From positions 54,032 to 118,031 of the forward strand of contig NZ_JACHHY010000018.1 of the NCBI RefSeq assembly GCF_014202905.1: a stretch of 64,000 bases of DNA. Reading direction: 5' to 3'. The DNA is from Chitinivorax tropicus. GTDB lineage: Bacteria > Pseudomonadota > Gammaproteobacteria > Burkholderiales > SCOH01. Each line of letters begins with the position of its first letter. Positions within the stretch are counted from its first letter, which is position 1. Positions 1-8,872 of this stretch are shown in pieces. The translations under genes and the position numbers were made by a program. The notes under the pieces were generated by a model. It did no database searches, was not told where the DNA came from, and saw only the letters and a list, made by a program, of their open reading frames with translations.

Positions 1-209
1 TATATACGGTTGATCTTTTCCTGAATCTCAGGGTTGATCTGGGCGATTGTCGGTGCTTTTTCAATTGCCCAGTCGCCTAGATGCTCAGGAATCAGCGCCT
101 GCAAATCGATGGGGTGCTGTTTTGCCATGTACTGGGTCGGCTTCATTGCCAGTGCAGCAAAAGCGCTGGCCAACATGACCATTCCGGCCAATAGACCACG
201 TAGATTCAT
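1..209 (-). CDS. epsI: EpsI-family (DUF3485) exosortase-associated protein, N-terminal part
   Basis: Only the first 69 codons lie in the window; the gene runs off the left edge. The ATG (209) overlaps the TGA of the exosortase gene in an ATGA, so the two are translationally coupled. The product starts with a hydrophobic signal-like segment (MNLRGLLAGMVMLASAF) and continues into PTQYMAKQ and IPEHLGDWAIE, which fits EpsI proteins. EpsI follows or is fused to exosortases in PEP-CTERM/exopolysaccharide loci; its biochemical role is not settled. The identity rests on the short visible sequence and on its position directly after xrtB. Confidence 0.8.
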   Translation of the reverse strand, partial: MNLRGLLAGMVMLASAFAALAMKPTQYMAKQHPIDLQALIPEHLGDWAIEKAPTIAQINPEIQEKINRI

Positions 210-1075
210 TGCGAAACCTCATGGCTGTCTTTACCACCAAACAATCCCAGGAGCGCGTCGATCGACAATAAGCCCAGCAATGCCACAATGAATAGAAAGA
301 TACCGGCGAAGCCATGAACAAAACCTTGTGCTGCTTCATTCCCCTGATAAAAAGTGATTAATACCAGCACGATTACACGAACTACGTTGGCAATAAATGC
401 AATTGGCAAAATAAGGCCCGCAAGCAGAATGTTTCGCCAAATGGCACGATATTCCATCAGATAGAGGTATAAAAGCCCCATTGCACTCAGCGAAAACATT
501 GAATGCAAACCAGAACATGCATCTGCAACCAATAATTGATATTGACCAATATTCAACATCACACCATTTCTGGCGACGGGATAACCAAATCCATAGAGCA
601 GTGACTCAGCAATGGCTGATACATGCAACTTCAAGGCTGCCGTTGCCGCATCAACAAATGCGCCTGGCAACGGCAGCATGAATATCAGGAAAAACAACGG
701 AAACAGACATACCCTGACCGCGCGCCACCCCCAGTGAAACAGTAGCAAAGTGGCAAGAATGGGGATCTGTGCGCCAAGCTCAAGAATGACGATATCCTGC
801 GAACGCCCAACCACATAACAACAACAGCCAAGCAGCAGCAAAGCCCAGGCACTAACATTGGCTGGCTTAGGAGGCAATGCAAGCAATACATCTCGCTTTG
901 ACCACAACAACCAATATGACATGACCATTACGATGGGGCCATGTGCTTGTTCATCCGCCAGCCACAGGCCGTTGAATAATGTGTAATACGTTGGGATGAA
1001 CAGCACCAATAGCCCAACCAGCAATGGAAGACTATCGATGGGCCGAAAAACTTGTGTTGCCAACATGATCCTCAA
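206..1075 (-). CDS. xrtB: Exosortase, XrtB type (EpsH)
   Basis: A 289-residue, almost entirely hydrophobic protein with about eight membrane segments. It carries the exosortase catalytic triad: Cys187 in VADACSGLHS, Arg223 in NVVRV and His244 in HGFAG. Exosortases act in the inner membrane as transpeptidase-like enzymes that process proteins carrying a C-terminal PEP-CTERM signal. The early ADEQAHGP motif and the EpsDEFG-I setting point to the XrtB subtype. It lies 7 nt downstream of epsG and overlaps epsI, so it belongs to the operon. A likely substrate is encoded in the same locus at 5262-5801. Confidence 0.93.
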   Translation of the reverse strand: MRIMLATQVFRPIDSLPLLVGLLVLFIPTYYTLFNGLWLADEQAHGPIVMVMSYWLLWSKRDVLLALPPKPANVSAWALLLLGCCCYVVGRSQDIVILELGAQIPILATLLLFHWGWRAVRVCLFPLFFLIFMLPLPGAFVDAATAALKLHVSAIAESLLYGFGYPVARNGVMLNIGQYQLLVADACSGLHSMFSLSAMGLLYLYLMEYRAIWRNILLAGLILPIAFIANVVRVIVLVLITFYQGNEAAQGFVHGFAGIFLFIVALLGLLSIDALLGLFGGKDSHEVSQ

Positions 1076-1082
1076 CCTGGAT

Positions 1083-1976
1083 TCAATATTCGTTCAGTAC
1101 GCCACCACACAACGTGACGCCACTGCGCACCAAATCAGACTGAAGGCTTTTGACGACCTTCAATTTCGTATGACTATTCCGAGCTACCACCAAGGCCCCA
1201 CCAACGCGACTCGCCACCAACTCCAGATCAGCTCCCATGTCATAAGAAGGGGTATCGATCAGAATGATGTCAAAGTGCCGCTGGTAATATTGGAGCACCT
1301 TGAAAAACAATTGACGGGCAAGCAGCTCCTGCGGATTGGGCGGAATCGGTCCAGCGGGAACCACCCAGAGATTGGCCACCTGACTGACACGTTGAAACAC
1401 ATCAACCTTTGCCCGTCCAGCGAGCACATCAGCCAACCCGCTGCGATGGGCCAATGCAAAAAGCTCATCCAGACGTGGTTGACGGAAGTTGGCATCAATC
1501 AACAAGGTACGCATACCTAATTGAGCAAACAGCACTGCCAGATTGGCCGAGACATGAGAACAGCCGGATCTACGATGCGGAGAGCACACTGCCAACTGCT
1601 TTCGGCCACTATCGAACCATCTCAACAGCAGCTGCCCACGGATGGTACGCAGTGCCTCCGCTTCACGACAAAATGGATCAAATAGCACGCTGAGCTCTTT
1701 GCTCAGCCTGCTTTCGGTAGGTGAAACCCAATCAAACGCAAATTGGCGAGACAGTGCACGTAGTACGTCCTCCTCCTTGGCCAAGCCCATCAAGACAGCG
1801 GCTTCACCAAAGCGGATGCACTTCTCCCGTCGAACACTGTCGATACGCTCAACGTCTTCTTTGCGGATACATCCGGCCTCAACCAGCAGCTTCCCAATGG
1901 CCACGCGAGGTGGCCTTGGCTCGGCTGACACCGTCTTTTTAGGAATCTCGATATTTCGGGCAGTCGCTAAATCCAT
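1083..1976 (-). CDS. epsG: EpsG-like chain-length tyrosine kinase/P-loop ATPase with degenerate Walker A
   Basis: 297 residues. Residues 25-80 resemble the N-terminal domain of type II secretion ATPases, often found at the front of EpsG proteins. Residues 125-297 form a bacterial tyrosine-kinase/ParA-like domain with a Walker A' (TLLIDANFRQP, Asp161) and a Walker B (IILIDTPSY, Asp241). The Walker A loop reads PHRRSGCSH, with Cys139 where this family has Lys or Arg, and there is no C-terminal Tyr cluster. Such kinases work with the Wzz-like EpsF (next gene upstream, 10 nt away) to control polysaccharide length. Whether this copy still binds ATP normally is uncertain. Confidence 0.85.
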   Translation of the reverse strand: MDLATARNIEIPKKTVSAEPRPPRVAIGKLLVEAGCIRKEDVERIDSVRREKCIRFGEAAVLMGLAKEEDVLRALSRQFAFDWVSPTESRLSKELSVLFDPFCREAEALRTIRGQLLLRWFDSGRKQLAVCSPHRRSGCSHVSANLAVLFAQLGMRTLLIDANFRQPRLDELFALAHRSGLADVLAGRAKVDVFQRVSQVANLWVVPAGPIPPNPQELLARQLFFKVLQYYQRHFDIILIDTPSYDMGADLELVASRVGGALVVARNSHTKLKVVKSLQSDLVRSGVTLCGGVLNEY

Positions 1977-1986
1977 ACATGCATCC

Positions 1987-3426
1987 TCAGTACTGCACTG
2001 TTGTGGTCACAATGGGGTGAGATGCTGACTTTCGACGACGCCAACGCCAACGGCGCGTTGGATTTTTCTGATCGTACTTGGGTAATGCAGCGAGCGTGCG
2101 AACATCCAATGCTTCTGCCAGCTCATCCACGCTACGCACCCGTCGGTCAAACAATTCCATCAAAAACGCGCACAACAAACCCAACACCCCACCCAAAAAG
2201 ACCGATAAGGCAATGTTGAGCAATACACGAGGTTTGGAAGGATTGATGGGCTCCACTGCACGGGCAAGCAATACCACATTGGATTGATTGGCTTCGCTTT
2301 CCATGCGGGTCTGGCTGGCACGCTGCAATGCCGCATCATAGGCACGTTGCGCATTCTCGACTTCGCGCGTCAGCACACCCATCTCATCACGTAGTTTCTT
2401 GAGCTCCAACACCCTCGATTTCTGGGTGGCTAAAGCCGCACGCAATTCGGTTTCACGCTTTTGCTGCATTTGGGCGGTATTGACAATGCCACTGCTTGCT
2501 GTGCGGATTTCCTGATCCAGCTTCCGACGTATGCTATCGACTTCAGATTGCGCTTGTTTGAACTGCGGGTGATTTCTACCAAGACGCTCATTGGCTTCCG
2601 CCAATTTAGTCTCAGCCCGGGCAAGCTCGGCTTTCAAATTCTGTACCATCGGGCTGGACATGATCTCAGGCAATCCCTCTCGCCCCGCCCCGGACACTTC
2701 ACCCAGTTGACGCTGACGCGATTGCCCTTCCACGCGCTGCCCTTGTGCGCTGGTGACCAGGCTGCTCAACTCAATCAACTTGGCATTTTCGACATCCAGC
2801 CGTTCATCAATGGCAACAATGCCTTTTTCCTGCTGGTAGGCGGAGAGCTGTCGCTGTGCTTTCTCCAGGTTGTTTCGCAAGCCTTTGAGCTGCTGATCGA
2901 ACCATGCCGCTGTCTGTCTGGCAGGAGCCACTTTCAGATCCAGGCTGGTCTCAATGAAGGCCTCAGCAAAAGCATTGGCCAGCAAAGTGGCAAATTGAGG
3001 GTTTTCATTGGAAAACGAGACTTCCATGACATTACTATCACGTGAGGGGCGCGCATCCAATTTCTTGAGCAAAAGATCAGCCAACCAATAACGGATCTCG
3101 CCCCGACCACGCGTGTCATCCTGAAACTGGATACGCACCTCGGGACTGTCAGCGAGATGCAGTTTATCCACCACTTTCACCGCCACCGTGCGGCTGGTGA
3201 GCACATCCAGCTGGGTGGACATATAGCCGGGCATGATGAGCGCGGGCGTAGTCATGCCAGTCAGCGGATCAGCCGCTTTGGTGTCCACCAACACCGTGGC
3301 GGTGGATGTATAGGTCTTGGGCATGATCAAGCTGATCACGGTGACCACCCCGACCGTGACCGCCAAGCAAAGTGCAATCACCCAGTATCGCGCACGCAAA
3401 GCAGTGACAAACTGTCCAAATGTCAT
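1987..3426 (-). CDS. epsF: EpsF chain-length determinant protein (Wzz family)
   Basis: 479 residues with the layout of polysaccharide co-polymerases: a membrane segment near residues 15-35, a long periplasmic part rich in coiled coil (about 160-370), a second membrane segment near 400-420 (ALSVFLGGVLGLLCAF), and a basic cytoplasmic tail (RRWRWRRRK). The N-terminal Wzz domain shows YTSTATVLVDTKAADP. The protein should sit in the inner membrane and set chain length together with EpsG and the outer-membrane exporter EpsE. It lies between epsE and epsG in one minus-strand operon. Confidence 0.9.
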   Translation of the reverse strand: MTFGQFVTALRARYWVIALCLAVTVGVVTVISLIMPKTYTSTATVLVDTKAADPLTGMTTPALIMPGYMSTQLDVLTSRTVAVKVVDKLHLADSPEVRIQFQDDTRGRGEIRYWLADLLLKKLDARPSRDSNVMEVSFSNENPQFATLLANAFAEAFIETSLDLKVAPARQTAAWFDQQLKGLRNNLEKAQRQLSAYQQEKGIVAIDERLDVENAKLIELSSLVTSAQGQRVEGQSRQRQLGEVSGAGREGLPEIMSSPMVQNLKAELARAETKLAEANERLGRNHPQFKQAQSEVDSIRRKLDQEIRTASSGIVNTAQMQQKRETELRAALATQKSRVLELKKLRDEMGVLTREVENAQRAYDAALQRASQTRMESEANQSNVVLLARAVEPINPSKPRVLLNIALSVFLGGVLGLLCAFLMELFDRRVRSVDELAEALDVRTLAALPKYDQKNPTRRWRWRRRKSASHPIVTTTVQY

Positions 3427-3462
3427 GGTGTTTTCCTGAGAATTTGAAACGCGGCGCTGACG

Positions 3463-4257
3463 TTAGAAAACACGCTCTTTGATCTGCAGCACGTCATCAG
3501 CCTGGATCGCATCATCCACGCTGATTGACGTGGTCTGCAGCACACCTTTGCCATCGCGACGCTTGACCACAATTCGTCCCTCCGTACCACGTGGCGTGAT
3601 CCCACCGCCAAGTGACAAGGCTTGCGCCACGCTCATCTTGCGCTCCAGGCGATATGAACCAGGCCGCTGCACTTCGCCATAGATGTAAAACACAGCAGCG
3701 CGAGGTACATAGATGACATCCCCATTACCCATGGCAACATCCAGCGCACGATCACCCTGTTGCAACAATGCCAGGGTATCAATTTCCCGCCGATAGAGTT
3801 TGCCATCTCGGCGCTGGATCAGCACGATGTCATCCGCAGCTTGTGGCGCCGCCCCCCCTGCCATAGCAAGCAGATCGGTCAAGGTCGACGCAGTCTCCAA
3901 CGGATAACGCCCCGGCTTATTGACATTTCCCAGTATTGAGACCTGCTTACTGCGATACTGGGTCACCAACACGCTGACTTCAGGCTGCTTGACAAATCCC
4001 CCTCGCCTCAAGGCATCGGCAATCCGCTGCCCGGCCTCCTTGGCGCTCAGTCCCATCACGGCCACATCACCAACCAAGGGGAAGATAACCCCTCCGGCCT
4101 CACTGACTCTGGCCTCCGTTGTCAGATCATTCTGACCATAGACGGCAATGCGCACGACATCGCCCGCGCCCAGCTGGTAATCACCCGCCGCTGCCGAACA
4201 GATGGCTGCCTGCAAGAACAGGCAAGCCGCGAAGAAACGTACCACCCACTGCATCAT
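3463..4257 (-). CDS. epsE: EpsE polysaccharide export protein (Wza/SLBB type)
   Basis: 264 residues with a cleavable signal peptide (MMQWVVRFFAACLFLQAAIC). A Poly_export domain follows (YQLGAGDVVRIAVYGQNDLT through about residue 110), then two SLBB-like segments (VSILGNVNKPGRYPL and FYIYGEVQRPGSYRL). Wza-like proteins form the outer-membrane exit channel for exopolysaccharide. The start codon overlaps the stop of epsD by 4 nt, which indicates translational coupling. At 264 residues it is shorter than E. coli Wza but normal for the EpsE group. Confidence 0.92.
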   Translation of the reverse strand: MMQWVVRFFAACLFLQAAICSAAAGDYQLGAGDVVRIAVYGQNDLTTEARVSEAGGVIFPLVGDVAVMGLSAKEAGQRIADALRRGGFVKQPEVSVLVTQYRSKQVSILGNVNKPGRYPLETASTLTDLLAMAGGAAPQAADDIVLIQRRDGKLYRREIDTLALLQQGDRALDVAMGNGDVIYVPRAAVFYIYGEVQRPGSYRLERKMSVAQALSLGGGITPRGTEGRIVVKRRDGKGVLQTTSISVDDAIQADDVLQIKERVF

Positions 4258-5171
4258 TTGAGCGCCCCGACACCTTGTGTAATGACATCATCGCCCACCT
4301 TGGCCCCCGCAGGTGAGGCAGCCGCCGCAGGTACAGTCGCGCCCGCAAATTCTCCCAGATAGGCGATTTGAGTCTTGCCACGCGCCTCGTTGATCAGTGA
4401 TTTCACCTTTTCCGAGCGGGCCTGATTCTGCAGATAGGTGCTGATGATCGGCTTGGCTTTGGTGAAATCAACCGGCTCCAGACGGGCGCTGGTCAGCTCC
4501 ATGACAGTGAACCGCCCATTACCCGGCACCAGCAGGGAACGATGCTCTGGCAGCGAGGCGAGCTTTGGCAGCACTGATAAAGGAATCTGCTCCGCTGCTT
4601 TCACATCACGGCTCAGATAAGCTTTTGCACCTTGCTGCTCAACAAATGATTTGATGGTTGCCGCGTCCGCGCCAGCTTCGATGCGCTTGGCCACTTCCAC
4701 CGGCAGGCTGGCATTGCCACCTTGCACGGTCAGCTCTGCCAGATCATAGATCTTGCGCTGTTCAAACAATTGAGGATGTGTCGAGAAATAGGCTCTGATC
4801 TTGTCTTCTGGCACATCTGTCGAGTGCCCCAATTGACGCTCCAGATAATGCCGGGCCAGAACTTGTTGCTTGGATGCCTCCAACGCCAACAGCACAGCAG
4901 GGTCACGATCCAATTTTGACTCCATCGCCAAATTGACCAGTGCCTGTTGCTCTACCAGACTTTCCAACACCTGCTTACGTACTTCCGCAGCCTGCTCCGG
5001 CTTGGCAGGGACAGTGGCCAGCGCATGATTGAGCTGATGAACCGTGATTTCGGATTCACCCACCTTCGCCACCACCTGCGATGCCTCCTTCGCAGCATCT
5101 TTTTTTCCACAGCCGACCATGCATAGAACAGCCGGAACACACAATGCAAGCGCTATTTGATTGATACGCAC
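4254..5171 (-). CDS. epsD: EpsD-family lipoprotein, peptidyl-prolyl cis-trans isomerase-like
   Basis: About 305 residues from the GTG at 5171, which follows a G-rich stretch (GGGGGA) and begins a lipoprotein signal ending CMVGC-GKK. An ATG at 5195 and a GTG at 5219 are in frame upstream and would only lengthen the N-terminus. The body is alpha-helical like SurA/PrsA chaperones (VLESLVEQQALVNLA, YLERQLGHSTDVPEDKIRAY), and the parvulin part (about 155-260) is poorly conserved. EpsD proteins occur only in exosortase-linked exopolysaccharide loci and presumably act in the periplasm. The function as an active isomerase is not shown by the sequence. Confidence 0.85.
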   Translation of the reverse strand: MRINQIALALCVPAVLCMVGCGKKDAAKEASQVVAKVGESEITVHQLNHALATVPAKPEQAAEVRKQVLESLVEQQALVNLAMESKLDRDPAVLLALEASKQQVLARHYLERQLGHSTDVPEDKIRAYFSTHPQLFEQRKIYDLAELTVQGGNASLPVEVAKRIEAGADAATIKSFVEQQGAKAYLSRDVKAAEQIPLSVLPKLASLPEHRSLLVPGNGRFTVMELTSARLEPVDFTKAKPIISTYLQNQARSEKVKSLINEARGKTQIAYLGEFAGATVPAAAASPAGAKVGDDVITQGVGALK

Positions 5172-5261
5172 AATTCCCCCAACACCCGAAAACATATGAA
5201 ACTCAAGGCCACCCAGCACAGGGTAGCCAACTAGATTTAATTTAAGATTTTTGTTTTCCCA

Positions 5262-5801
5262 TCAAAGCTGGCGCTTACGACGCATAATGGCCAAGCCAAC
5301 CACACCAAGCCCCGCCAACAACATCAGCCCGACCGAAGGCTCCGGCACCGGCGAAACGCGCCCCTCGGCAACTTGCCCACCGATGATCCAGCCATCGGCT
5401 TGCTGATGGTAGCCACCCACCGACAACGCTTTGGGCGGTTCGCCCATGCTCATGTCAATCAGCAAGTGATTTACTACGTCATACCGGCCCAGCCTGCGCT
5501 GCGCCAGACTGCCAGGGTCAGCAGATGGGAGAAACTGGGCACCCAGCCTGGAAAAACTGTCCATGGAGAAATCGATAACATCGATGAAGGCAGCACTTCG
5601 GTCCTTGCGCTGGCTGACATGCTGCTCATGCACGGTCCCGCCGACCAGCAGGCCCAATGCAAAAGATTGGCTCCGATCGTCAGCCAACGCTGGCGAAATC
5701 ACCATGGATATCGGCAGCCGACCAAACACACCCGAGCTCGCATGGGCGCTACAGACAGCCAACAAGAGGAACAGTCCAAAAGTTCTGATATACATCCTCA
5801 T
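5262..5801 (-). CDS. PEP-CTERM protein, likely exosortase substrate
   Basis: 179 residues. The N-terminus is a signal peptide (RTFGLFLLLAVCSAHASS). The C-terminus has the full PEP-CTERM sorting signal: VPEPS, a hydrophobic stretch (GLMLLAGLGVVGLAI) and a basic tail (MRRKRQL). A strong ribosome site (GGGGGAGGG) precedes the ATG. The middle (about 30-150) has no domain I recognise. PEP-CTERM proteins are exported, processed by an exosortase and held at the surface, often with exopolysaccharide. It is the first gene of the locus on this strand, upstream of epsD and xrtB. Confidence 0.9.
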   Translation of the reverse strand: MRMYIRTFGLFLLLAVCSAHASSGVFGRLPISMVISPALADDRSQSFALGLLVGGTVHEQHVSQRKDRSAAFIDVIDFSMDSFSRLGAQFLPSADPGSLAQRRLGRYDVVNHLLIDMSMGEPPKALSVGGYHQQADGWIIGGQVAEGRVSPVPEPSVGLMLLAGLGVVGLAIMRRKRQL

Positions 5802-6732
5802 CGAACACCCTCCCCCTCACACACAACCTCCAAAGCAGGCTGCAACACATATGGAAAACCGCAACATGCCAACACAATGCTATCACATGCAAAGCGTAGG
5901 CTAATGGAATATCCGGGCCATCTTATCAAGATTTTTTGCCGTGCCGCAACAATTTACGCCTTTCAGATATCGCGTGAACCTGGAAAATAACCTCGGCAAA
6001 TCATTAAAAAATCATTTAAAATCAACAGATTACACAAACACAAAGGGAAAACCCCAATGTCAGAATACTTGTGATTTCAGACTTTTTTACATTTTCATAT
6101 GATTTATGCTTGATTTTAACACGGAAATCATTTGTCATTTTTCAAAAAATACGAACAACACGTTGTTTAATAACAATTATCAACACCGAAAAAGCAGGTT
6201 AGTCGAGAGTGGTGAATCCAATAAAACACACACAATGCCATACTCATATATTCTAAAATATCTCATAAAAATAATCACATATATCAAAATACATACCGGC
6301 ACTTCACTCATCAAACCACTGAAATCCGTCAACGACTTATAATTCATATATAATCAATTTGTAATTTTGTAGTATGTTTGTAGCTTTTCTCTCATTGCCT
6401 GTACATGGCCACCCTGAAAAAGCAGCAACTGGCCAGGCCAGCCAATAGGCGCCATCATTCACATCACCTCCATCGGTACGGACAAATTCATAACCAACTG
6501 AATCAAAATAATATTTATCTCAATCAATCTACCAACCACCAACCGCATGCTCTTTGCCGGCAGCACTTAACCATGGTTCAGCGCCTGTTCACACGTGGCT
6601 TGCCATGCTCTTGACTGCAAGGCACGATACGGCGTGATATGCTGATATAAGCCTAAGGAAATGATTGTCGCTGTTCCTTGGCACACATGTTTCCATCCAC
6701 CACTTCTTGATACCTGCAATGTAGGGTTTGTG
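5802..6732. other. AT-rich intergenic region between the eps locus and an amidotransferase gene
   Basis: No convincing gene is visible. From about 5990 to 6570 the sequence is strongly AT-rich (many runs of A and T, for example around 6240-6400), in clear contrast to the flanks. It must hold promoters for the minus-strand eps genes and for the plus-strand gene at 6733. I looked for a sigma-54 type GG-N10-GC promoter before the PEP-CTERM gene and did not find a good one. Short open frames here have low-complexity translations and no ribosome sites. Confidence 0.6.
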
Positions 6733-7560
6733 ATGTGCCAATTACTGGGCATGAATTGCAACGTGCCAACCGATATCTGCTTTTCGTTCACTGGGTTTGC
6801 CTGCCGTGGTGGGCGAACCGATGAGCATCGAGATGGTTGGGGAATCGCTTTTTTTGAAGACAAAGGCTGCCGAGTCTTTCGAGACTATCTCGCGTCCTCG
6901 GAGTCGCCCGTTGCGCAGCTGGTGCAACACTATCCCATCAAGTCAACCAATGTGATCGCACACATCCGCAAGGCGACACAGGGGCAGATCAATCTGGCGA
7001 ACACCCACCCCTTCCAACGTGAGTTATGGGGGCGTTATTGGGTGTTTGCGCACAATGGCAATCTTGACAAACTGCCGACACTGGTGGGCAAAACCTATCA
7101 GCCGGTGGGTACGACCGACAGTGAGCTGGCGTTCTGCCTCATCTTGGAGAAATTACGTGCGCAGTTCGATACAGAGCCATCGGCGGAGGTGCTGTTTCAG
7201 GCAGTCAGCCAGCATGCAGGGGAGTTGGCCCAGTTGGGCACCTTCAACTTCATGCTATCCAATGGTGAGTGGCTGTTCGTTCATTGCACCAGCCATCTGC
7301 ATTACTTGATTCGGCGGGCGCCGTTCTGCAAAGCCCATTTGCTGGATGAAGATGTAACGGTTGATTTTGCCGAGGTCACGACGGAGCAGGATCAGGTCGC
7401 CATCATTGCCACCCAACCGCTGACGGACAATGAGAATTGGATAGCCCTGATGCCCGGCCAGATGATAGGGTTCATGAATGGGCAGGTCTGCTGGCAGGCA
7501 CAAACCCTGCCGGAAACCTGGTTTGAAGCAAGGCGCCAGGCAGCGAAGACAGCCGCCTGA
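6733..7560 (+). CDS. Class II glutamine amidotransferase (YafJ-like)
   Basis: 275 residues from the ATG at 6733. This start is chosen because it puts the catalytic nucleophile Cys at position 2 (MCQLLGMN), as class II (Ntn-type) amidotransferases require; an ATG at 6661 would add 24 residues. Family features follow: GGRTDEHRDGWGIAF, HIRKATQGQINLANTHPF, WVFAHNGNLDKL and GTTDSELAF. The enzyme should release ammonia from glutamine in the cytoplasm. No synthase domain is attached, so the acceptor is unknown. It stands alone on the plus strand. Confidence 0.88.
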   Translation: MCQLLGMNCNVPTDICFSFTGFACRGGRTDEHRDGWGIAFFEDKGCRVFRDYLASSESPVAQLVQHYPIKSTNVIAHIRKATQGQINLANTHPFQRELWGRYWVFAHNGNLDKLPTLVGKTYQPVGTTDSELAFCLILEKLRAQFDTEPSAEVLFQAVSQHAGELAQLGTFNFMLSNGEWLFVHCTSHLHYLIRRAPFCKAHLLDEDVTVDFAEVTTEQDQVAIIATQPLTDNENWIALMPGQMIGFMNGQVCWQAQTLPETWFEARRQAAKTAA

Positions 7561-7583
7561 CGGTTTCATGCCGACAGGCAGCT

Positions 7584-7913
7584 TTATGTGCCACCCGCCA
7601 CAAACTGCGTTCCTGGCTGGTTTTCTGGTAACGACGCCTGCTCAATGGTGTGCATGGCTGCGCGGATCTGCTTCTGGATGTCTGCAGAGCAAGATGCCTG
7701 TACATCCGCCAGTGCGGCACCCAGCAAGTCAGCGGCCAAGCAAGCCGGGTCGCGATTCAATACCAATGCCATGGCTCGTAACGACAGATTACCCGCTGTC
7801 GTGATGGGCACTTGCATTGGCCTCACTGCAGAGCTACTGCAATCACAGCTATATTCATGTTGCCCTTGTGCCGCGATCAGCCGCGCGGTCACACTTTCCA
7901 GCTCCCGTCCCAT
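7584..7913 (-). CDS. Small unknown protein downstream of the nar operon
   Basis: 109 residues, not recognised. The ATG is preceded by a good ribosome site (GGAGG, 6 nt spacing), and the gene lies 86 nt after the PPIase gene on the same strand, so it may be the last gene of the nar transcript. The product is soluble and mostly helical, with six Cys residues, including a CDCSSS cluster near the N-terminus, and a conserved-looking middle (NLSLRAMALVLNRDPACLA). It could be a helper of the nitrate reductase system, but this rests only on position. Confidence 0.6.
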   Translation of the reverse strand: MGRELESVTARLIAAQGQHEYSCDCSSSAVRPMQVPITTAGNLSLRAMALVLNRDPACLAADLLGAALADVQASCSADIQKQIRAAMHTIEQASLPENQPGTQFVAGGT

Positions 7914-7999
7914 GATACGCCTCCAATTGTGAGCACATCGTTTGATGAAACCAGGTTGTGCGGCATGAGGGGGGTTCGCGGTGTAGCCGCTCCCCCCGA

Positions 8000-8746
8000 C
8001 TACTGAACCAGCGGTGTGCGACTCGCAGCGATATCAATCCCTTGGATATCCGCCTGCCCCACCAGCAGATTCAGATATTGATTGACTGCCCGTCGAAGCG
8101 ATGAGTCGTTCAGGAATTGTGCAATACGTGATTCCACTTCCTCAAATGGCAGCATGCGACCTTCATCGCGCCGCAAGACCTGCAGAATGTGTAGACCGAA
8201 CCGTGTTTCGACCAGCTGCTCGGCAAACTGCCCCGTATTCAAGCGAAACAGCACGGCATCGAACTCCGGCACGGTCTGCCCACGTTGCAATTGACCAAGA
8301 TGGCCGCCCATTTCACTTGAGGGGCAGTTGGAGTATTGCTTGGCCAGCGCCTCGAATCGATCTGGATTGGCCTTGAGCTCTTCCAGCACGCTGCTGGCCG
8401 TTGCTCTCAGCAGCTCAAGTGGCGCCTGCTCGGTGATTTGGAACAAAATATGCCGCGCCTCGGCCAGCTCGCCTTGGCGAAATTGCTCGGGGTGATTCTG
8501 ATACCAGGTGTGGCAGGCATCACGATCCGCGTCCGGCACGGTCACTTGGCTCATCAATACCGCATCGATGCGTTCATCATCGTTGTCCGCATCGATTGCC
8601 AGCTCAGTTGCTTTTTCCAGCAACAGCTTACGCAGGATCAATTCATAGACCGCTGCTTGTAATGGGTTATCGGCATCGTCATGTCGCAACAGTTCCTCTG
8701 CGATCATATCGTCTGTTATCTCGCCGCCGTTGACGGTAATCGCCAT
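8000..8746 (-). CDS. Parvulin-type peptidyl-prolyl isomerase (NifM/PpiC-like) of the nar operon
   Basis: 248 residues from the ATG at 8746, which has a GGAG ribosome site; an in-frame upstream ATG at 8770 is less likely. The N-terminal half is helical (SurA-N/NifM-like). A rotamase domain spans about 115-210 with EARHILFQITEQAP, KQYSNCPSSEMGGHLGQLQRGQ and TRFGLHILQV. No signal peptide is visible, so it probably works in the cytoplasm, perhaps in folding the nitrate reductase. A PPIase after narI is known from several proteobacterial nar operons. The gap to narI is 126 nt. Confidence 0.88.
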   Translation of the reverse strand: MAITVNGGEITDDMIAEELLRHDDADNPLQAAVYELILRKLLLEKATELAIDADNDDERIDAVLMSQVTVPDADRDACHTWYQNHPEQFRQGELAEARHILFQITEQAPLELLRATASSVLEELKANPDRFEALAKQYSNCPSSEMGGHLGQLQRGQTVPEFDAVLFRLNTGQFAEQLVETRFGLHILQVLRRDEGRMLPFEEVESRIAQFLNDSSLRRAVNQYLNLLVGQADIQGIDIAASRTPLVQ

Positions 8747-8872
8747 GTCTGATTCTCCGGAACTCAACAATCAATCCCAACCCAGGGCTACATGGCGCGA
8801 GGCCCTGTCGGCGCGGTTTCACGGCTCACGCCGAAACCAGGTCAACAGAGCCCAAGGCTGGCTTACAACAGT

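Noticed and set aside
5802..6060. Sigma-54 promoter before the PEP-CTERM gene
   Set aside because: PEP-CTERM/eps loci can be sigma-54 controlled, but no GG and GC pair with 10-base spacing and a good consensus was found on the minus strand here.
6106..6342. 78-codon frame in the AT-rich region
   Set aside because: Its Asn/Lys/Ile-rich translation follows from base composition, and it has no ribosome site.
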